64,000 bases of DNA from UBA4733 sp036734945 (lineage in GTDB: Bacteria > Chloroflexota > UBA4733): positions 1 through 64,000 of the forward strand of contig DAIMXP010000023.1 in the NCBI GenBank assembly GCA_036734945.1. Direction: 5' to 3'. The notes below the pieces were generated by a model that saw only the letters and a program-made list of their open reading frames with translations, did no database searches and had not been told where the DNA came from. Within the stretch, counting starts at the first letter, position 1. The number at the start of each line of letters is the position of its first letter. Of the stretch, positions 60,249-64,000 are shown piece after piece. Both the position numbers and the translations under genes were made by a program.

Positions 60249-61496
60249 ATGCTCTCCCGACGCGACCTCCTCCAGATCAGCGGCGCCGTCGTGCCGGTCG
60301 GCATATTCCTGCCTTCCGTCTTTAGCCGGGCGATCGATCAGATGGGCAAGCAGACGCTGTACGGCAACCCGGGTCAGCCGGCCAACGCCCGCACCCTCAT
60401 CATCGTGCAGCTTGCCGGCGGCAACGACGGCCTGAACACCGTCATCCCCTACACCGACGGTCGCTATCGCGACCTACGCCCCGTGATCGGCGTCCCCGAC
60501 TCGCAGGTGCTGCCGATCAGCGATCGCATCGCCCTGCACAGTGAGCTGGCGGGGATGAAGACGCTCTACGACCAGGGTAAGGTCGCCGTGATGCAGACTG
60601 TGGGTTATGACAACCCGAGTCTCTCCCACTTTCAGGCGATGGACATCTGGGAGACCGGCGATCCAGAATTGCACCGGCGTGACGGCTGGCTCTCGACACT
60701 GGTAGAAGGGAAGGTCGACGCCAACGGCCACCCTATCGGCTCCCTCAGCCTGGGGCCGGCGCTGGCCCCGGCGCTCTGCTGTTCGCCGACGCCACCGCCG
60801 ACCATCAACAACATTAACGGGTATAAGTTGCTGCCCGACCCGCAGTTCCCGAAGAACGCTGCCACCCGTGAAGATGCGCTGGTGCGGCTTTACCAGTCCT
60901 ATCAGGCGCCGGCGCCCTACGCGGCCATCCTGGATTCCACCGCCGACTCGGCGCGCACGAGCAGCGCCCAGATGCAGGCGCTTGCCAACGCCTATCAGCC
61001 GTCGATCACCTACCCCCAAACGCCAGTGGCGCAGGGTCTCAAGCTCTTCGCCGCGACATTGAAGGCCGGCGTGGGCCTGCGCCTCGGCTACGTCGTCCTG
61101 GGCGGCTTCGACACCCATTCGCAACAACTCAACCAGCAGCCGCGCCTGCTCCGCCAGTTGGGTGACGCCCTCAACGCCTTCTCGCGCGACCTGGAAGCGC
61201 AAGGATTGGACAAGGATGTGCTCACCATGACCTGGTCGGAGTTCGGCCGCCGCGCCCAGCAGAACGCCAGCAATGGCACCGATCACGGGACGGCGGCGCC
61301 CCTCTTCCTGATTGGTTCAGGAGTCAAAGGCGGCCTCTACGGTGACGTGCCGGACCTCACCAACCTGGACAACGGCAACCTGCGCCACTCGATCGACTTC
61401 CGTTCCATCTATGCCACGGTCATCGAGCGCTGGCTCCAGGCCGACTCCAAGGCAATATTGGGCGGTACATACCCGACATTGGCGGCCGTGGGGTAG
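60249..61496 (+). CDS. DUF1501 family protein (Tat-exported)
   Basis: A 415-residue protein of the alkaline-phosphatase-like DUF1501 family. The N-terminus MLSRRDLLQISGAVVPVGIF is a twin-arginine signal. Later motifs VQLAGGNDGLNTVIPY, HSELAGMKTLYDQGKVAVMQ, LGGFDTHSQQ and MTWSEFGRRAQQNASNGTDH are typical and include probable metal ligands. It is encoded right after the DUF1800 gene and is probably exported with it. Enzymatic activity has not been shown for the family. Confidence 0.93.
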   Translation: MLSRRDLLQISGAVVPVGIFLPSVFSRAIDQMGKQTLYGNPGQPANARTLIIVQLAGGNDGLNTVIPYTDGRYRDLRPVIGVPDSQVLPISDRIALHSELAGMKTLYDQGKVAVMQTVGYDNPSLSHFQAMDIWETGDPELHRRDGWLSTLVEGKVDANGHPIGSLSLGPALAPALCCSPTPPPTINNINGYKLLPDPQFPKNAATREDALVRLYQSYQAPAPYAAILDSTADSARTSSAQMQALANAYQPSITYPQTPVAQGLKLFAATLKAGVGLRLGYVVLGGFDTHSQQLNQQPRLLRQLGDALNAFSRDLEAQGLDKDVLTMTWSEFGRRAQQNASNGTDHGTAAPLFLIGSGVKGGLYGDVPDLTNLDNGNLRHSIDFRSIYATVIERWLQADSKAILGGTYPTLAAVG

Positions 61497-61599
61497 GCGG
61501 AGGCAGGCCCCCTCCGGCTCAACTGGAGGCGTACCGAGCGCCGCTTACTGCTTCCATGCTAGATTTCCCCGGTCGGCAAGAAACAAAAGGGGAACCCGC

Positions 61600-62406
61600 A
61601 TGGACGGCACACTTTCAGGCAAGATCGCCCTCGTCACCGGAGCGAGCAAGGGCATCGGTCAGGGAATTGCCCTGGAGTTCGCGCGTGCCGGCGCCGATGT
61701 CGCCGTGAATTGCCAATCCGACACCGCCGGGGCGGACACGACGGCCGCAGCCATCCGGCAACTTGGCCGCCGGGCAGTGGTGGTCCGGGCCGACGTTGGC
61801 CAGCGCACAGACGTTGAGCGCATGCTGGACCAGACCCTTGCGACCTTCGGGCGCCTGGACATTCTTGTCGCCAATGCCGGTGTGACGCTCTGGCGCGACT
61901 TTATCGACCTGGATGATGCCACCTGGGAGCAGACGCTCAACACCAACTTGCGCGGGACCTTCCTCTCCTGCCAGGCCGCGGCGCGCCAATTTCGCCGGCA
62001 AGGCGACGGAGGCAGATTAATCACGATGGGCTCGGGCGCCGCCAAAGTCGCCTTCCCGGGAGCCTCAGCCTACAATGCCTCCAAAGGCGGCATCGCTATG
62101 CTGACGCAGGCTATGGCGGTGGAACTCGGTCCGCTGGGCATTACAGTGAACTGTGTGGCGCCAGGCGCCATCGAGATTGAGCGGACCCGGCGAGAAGACC
62201 CGCACTATGCAGAGACCTGGGCCCGCCTCACGCCCCGCCGGCGTGTCGGCGTGCCTGGCGACATCGGCAAGGCCTGCGTCTGGCTGGCATCCGACGCCGC
62301 CACTTTTGTCACCGGCCAGGTGATTTTCATCGATGGCGGGCTCTTCTCGCAAGGGCCCTGGCCGAGCGACCACTATGCCAAGGACACAACCGGAGCGGAC
62401 CGCTAG
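61600..62406 (+). CDS. Short-chain dehydrogenase/reductase, FabG-like
   Basis: A 268-residue classical SDR. The cofactor loop is LVTGASKGIGQGIALEFARA, NAG is in ILVANAGVTLW, the catalytic Ser in MGSGAAK and the YxxxK in SAYNASKGGIAML, with VNCVAPGAIEIERT after it. It reduces or oxidises a small hydroxyl compound; FabG-like and glucose-dehydrogenase-like enzymes share these features. ATG 61600 follows AAAAGGGGAA; a longer frame reaches back into the DUF1501 gene and has no ribosome site. Confidence 0.9.
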   Translation: MDGTLSGKIALVTGASKGIGQGIALEFARAGADVAVNCQSDTAGADTTAAAIRQLGRRAVVVRADVGQRTDVERMLDQTLATFGRLDILVANAGVTLWRDFIDLDDATWEQTLNTNLRGTFLSCQAAARQFRRQGDGGRLITMGSGAAKVAFPGASAYNASKGGIAMLTQAMAVELGPLGITVNCVAPGAIEIERTRREDPHYAETWARLTPRRRVGVPGDIGKACVWLASDAATFVTGQVIFIDGGLFSQGPWPSDHYAKDTTGADR

Positions 62407-62432
62407 GCAGCCGTGCAGCTCCGCCGGTACAC

Positions 62433-63344
62433 CTACTCGCCGCCACGCAACTCCATCACGATATCGACGACATAGGACAGCCAGCCCTGCACCTCGGCCA
62501 GCAACCTGGCCCGTTCCTCGTCCTTCGGCGCATACAGGAAGACGGCAATACCCCCAAGGACGATGAGCCAGAAAAGGTCGGTGGTAGTCGAACGGACGGC
62601 ACGTCCGGTGGCATCGAAGGCGTCACCAACGACCGCCGCCGTCTCACCGGCCGCATCCGACACGGCCGGAACGAGATTACTGACCGAGGCCTGTATCGAA
62701 GCCGCAGTATCGCGCGTCTGGCTACCGAACTGAGCAGCCCGGTCTCTTGCCTGGCCCGCCAGGTCCGCGGCGGCAGGCGCCAACTGATCCCTTGCCTGCG
62801 CCCCGAACGTACCAACCCGGCCTCGCGTCTGATCAATGAAGTCAGCGACGGCCGGCGCCAATTCGTCTCTCGCCTGCGCGCCGAGATCGCTGAGCCGGTC
62901 ACGCGCTTGATCAGCCCAATCCTCCACCATAGGCGCCAGATCGTCACGCTGCCTGGCAGCGGCCTGGGCAAGGGCACTCGCCGGAGGAGCCAGTCGGTCC
63001 CGGGCCTGGGCGCCTACTTGTATGGCGTAGTCACGGCCCTGGCCCGCCAGCCCGACAACGGCCGGCCCCGCCTGGTCGCGCAGCCCAACCAGCGTCTGCC
63101 CAGCCGCCGTGGAACGTCGTCCAGCCTCGGACCGTGCCGAGTCCAGCATCATTTGCGCAGACCCGACCGCCGCAGCCGCCTGCCTTCGCGCCTGACCCTG
63201 TGCCTGCTGCACCGCGCTCGTGGCGCTGTCGGCAGTAGACTGGTATTGGGATACTGCCCTATCCCGCCACTTTCGCGCTGCCTTCTTGCCGAACGACATC
63301 AGGCCCACACCAGCGTGCTTCGCCGGTGATCCGAACTTCAACAT
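62433..63344 (-). CDS. Amphipathic-repeat (apolipoprotein/LEA-like) membrane protein
   Basis: A 303-residue protein. After a basic start (MLKFGSPAKHAGVGLMSFGK), about 200 residues consist of repeated Ala/Gln/Arg/Asp units such as GAQARDRLAPPASALAQ, GAQARDELAPAVADFIDQ and GAQARDQLAPAAADLAGQ, which should form long amphipathic helices. A transmembrane helix (TDLFWLIVLGGIAVFLYAP) is near the C-terminus. AAAGGGGGGGAT precedes ATG 63344. It could line or shape the membrane; no function is known. Confidence 0.75.
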   Translation of the reverse strand: MLKFGSPAKHAGVGLMSFGKKAARKWRDRAVSQYQSTADSATSAVQQAQGQARRQAAAAVGSAQMMLDSARSEAGRRSTAAGQTLVGLRDQAGPAVVGLAGQGRDYAIQVGAQARDRLAPPASALAQAAARQRDDLAPMVEDWADQARDRLSDLGAQARDELAPAVADFIDQTRGRVGTFGAQARDQLAPAAADLAGQARDRAAQFGSQTRDTAASIQASVSNLVPAVSDAAGETAAVVGDAFDATGRAVRSTTTDLFWLIVLGGIAVFLYAPKDEERARLLAEVQGWLSYVVDIVMELRGGE

Positions 63345-63460
63345 GGGCGATCCCCCCCCTTTATCTGGCTGACGGCACGGCTTACCATCGCGACCGAACA
63401 CCGGGGAGAGGAAGCACATGACGTGCCAGTGAGGGAGCGCCAGGCAAGGCCCTGGCGTGG

Positions 63461-64000
63461 CTACAGTCGCGCTCCCACGCGCTCACGGGACACGGCACCG
63501 GGGCGGGCGAGACTTCTGTCCTGGACCTCGTCCACCAGCGCCTCCACTGCCCGAGCAATCCACATGGTATCGCTACCTGCCAGGAGTTGCGCACAGGCCT
63601 GTGTCGCGGACATCGCCTCACGGTACGGGCCTTCCGTGGTTAGGACATCAAACGCCTCGACGACACCGATGACCGAGGCGCCAAGGAGTACCTGGCTGCC
63701 GGCGCGGCCATCGGGATAACCCTTACCATCGGGGCGCTCATGGTGGAGGCGAACGAACTGACGGCAACGCTGATACTCTGCGAACGGCGCCAGGATCTCC
63801 GCACCGTAGGCTGGGTGCTTGCGGAGCGCCTCCTCCTCGTCCGGCTCCAGCGCCTCCTGCCGACGCAGCACCGCGTCGGAGAAGCCGACCTTACCGATAT
63901 CGTGGACGCGGGCCGCGCGGCGAACGAGCTCAACCTCGTCCCGACTGAAGCCCAACCGGGTGGTAACACGCGCGGCGAGGTCTGCGACCCGTCGCGAGTG
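63461..64000 (-). CDS. HD-GYP domain phosphodiesterase, 5' part outside the window
   Basis: The reading frame stays open to the right edge, so the N-terminus is missing. The visible part starts HSRRVADLAARVTTRLG and shows VHDIGKVGF (the HD pair), HPAYGAEILAPF and RLHHERPDGKGYPDG, the GYP signature. HD-GYP proteins hydrolyse cyclic di-GMP and are often joined to a receiver or sensor domain, which may lie outside. It is followed on the same strand by the amphipathic-repeat gene after about 116 bases. Confidence 0.88.
   Translation of the reverse strand, partial: HSRRVADLAARVTTRLGFSRDEVELVRRAARVHDIGKVGFSDAVLRRQEALEPDEEEALRKHPAYGAEILAPFAEYQRCRQFVRLHHERPDGKGYPDGRAGSQVLLGASVIGVVEAFDVLTTEGPYREAMSATQACAQLLAGSDTMWIARAVEALVDEVQDRSLARPGAVSRERVGARL

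Noticed and set aside
1..64000. tRNA or rRNA genes
   Set aside because: I looked in the gaps for T-loop (GGTTCRA) and cloverleaf patterns and found none that fit.

Overview
The window is about 64 kb of GC-rich bacterial chromosome (roughly 64% G+C by eye) with dense genes, frequent 4-base stop/start overlaps, GTG and TTG starts, and many short inverted-repeat elements between genes. The gene mix (DUF1800/DUF1501 pair, sortilin-type BNR protein, Uma2, creatininase, sugar-acid enzymes, SpoIIIE-type FtsK, a PimA/CDP-alcohol phosphotransferase operon) and the palindromic repeats built on CGGCGACTGAAGTCGC suggest a member of the Chloroflexota, perhaps a Thermomicrobia-like lineage. That placement is inference; there is no rRNA or other marker gene in the window. 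I found no tRNA, rRNA, CRISPR array or intact transposase.

Layout. 0-10 kb: RES-domain toxin-like gene, NAD-dependent epimerase, two MFS transporters, a fused acyl-activating/ACP/acyltransferase protein, and on the minus strand creatininase, class III aminotransferase and a broken DUF4926 gene. 10-18 kb: a small anchored protein, a repeated multi-pass membrane protein, small genes, tartronate-semialdehyde-reductase-like and glucarate-dehydratase-like genes that could act in one sugar-acid route. 17-20 kb (minus): an HTH/HNH pair, a NUDIX gene that has lost its Nudix box, and a DUF234 ATPase behind a long palindrome. 20-27 kb: two-component system, PhnP-like hydrolase, Uma2 protein, and pheA - zinc-ribbon protein - aroE.

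27.6-37.8 kb is the most unusual part: ten co-directional genes encoding a lid-less Hsp70 (with one base missing), an SPFH protein ending in a UBC/RWD-like domain, three zinc-ribbon membrane proteins (two with J-like domains lacking a normal HPD triplet), a 998-residue HerA-like ATPase, a short acidic protein, an HExxH metallopeptidase-like protein and a 106-residue orphan. I infer a membrane-associated chaperone/ATPase system that I cannot match to a described one.

38-64 kb: BNR protein; ArsR - PimA-like - CDP-alcohol phosphotransferase operon; desaturase; a small-molecule catabolic run (D-2-hydroxyacid dehydrogenase, cupin, URO-D-like); divergent M24 and M20 peptidases; a zinc-finger/WGR protein; murI; CvpA-CAP fusion; ftsK; a maf gene with one base missing; DUF1800-DUF1501; an SDR; an amphipathic-repeat membrane protein; and a partial HD-GYP gene running off the right edge.

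At least four families of inverted-repeat elements (about 110-200 bp) occupy most long gaps. Four genes look broken (DUF4926, NUDIX, Hsp70, maf); the two single-base losses could be sequencing errors.
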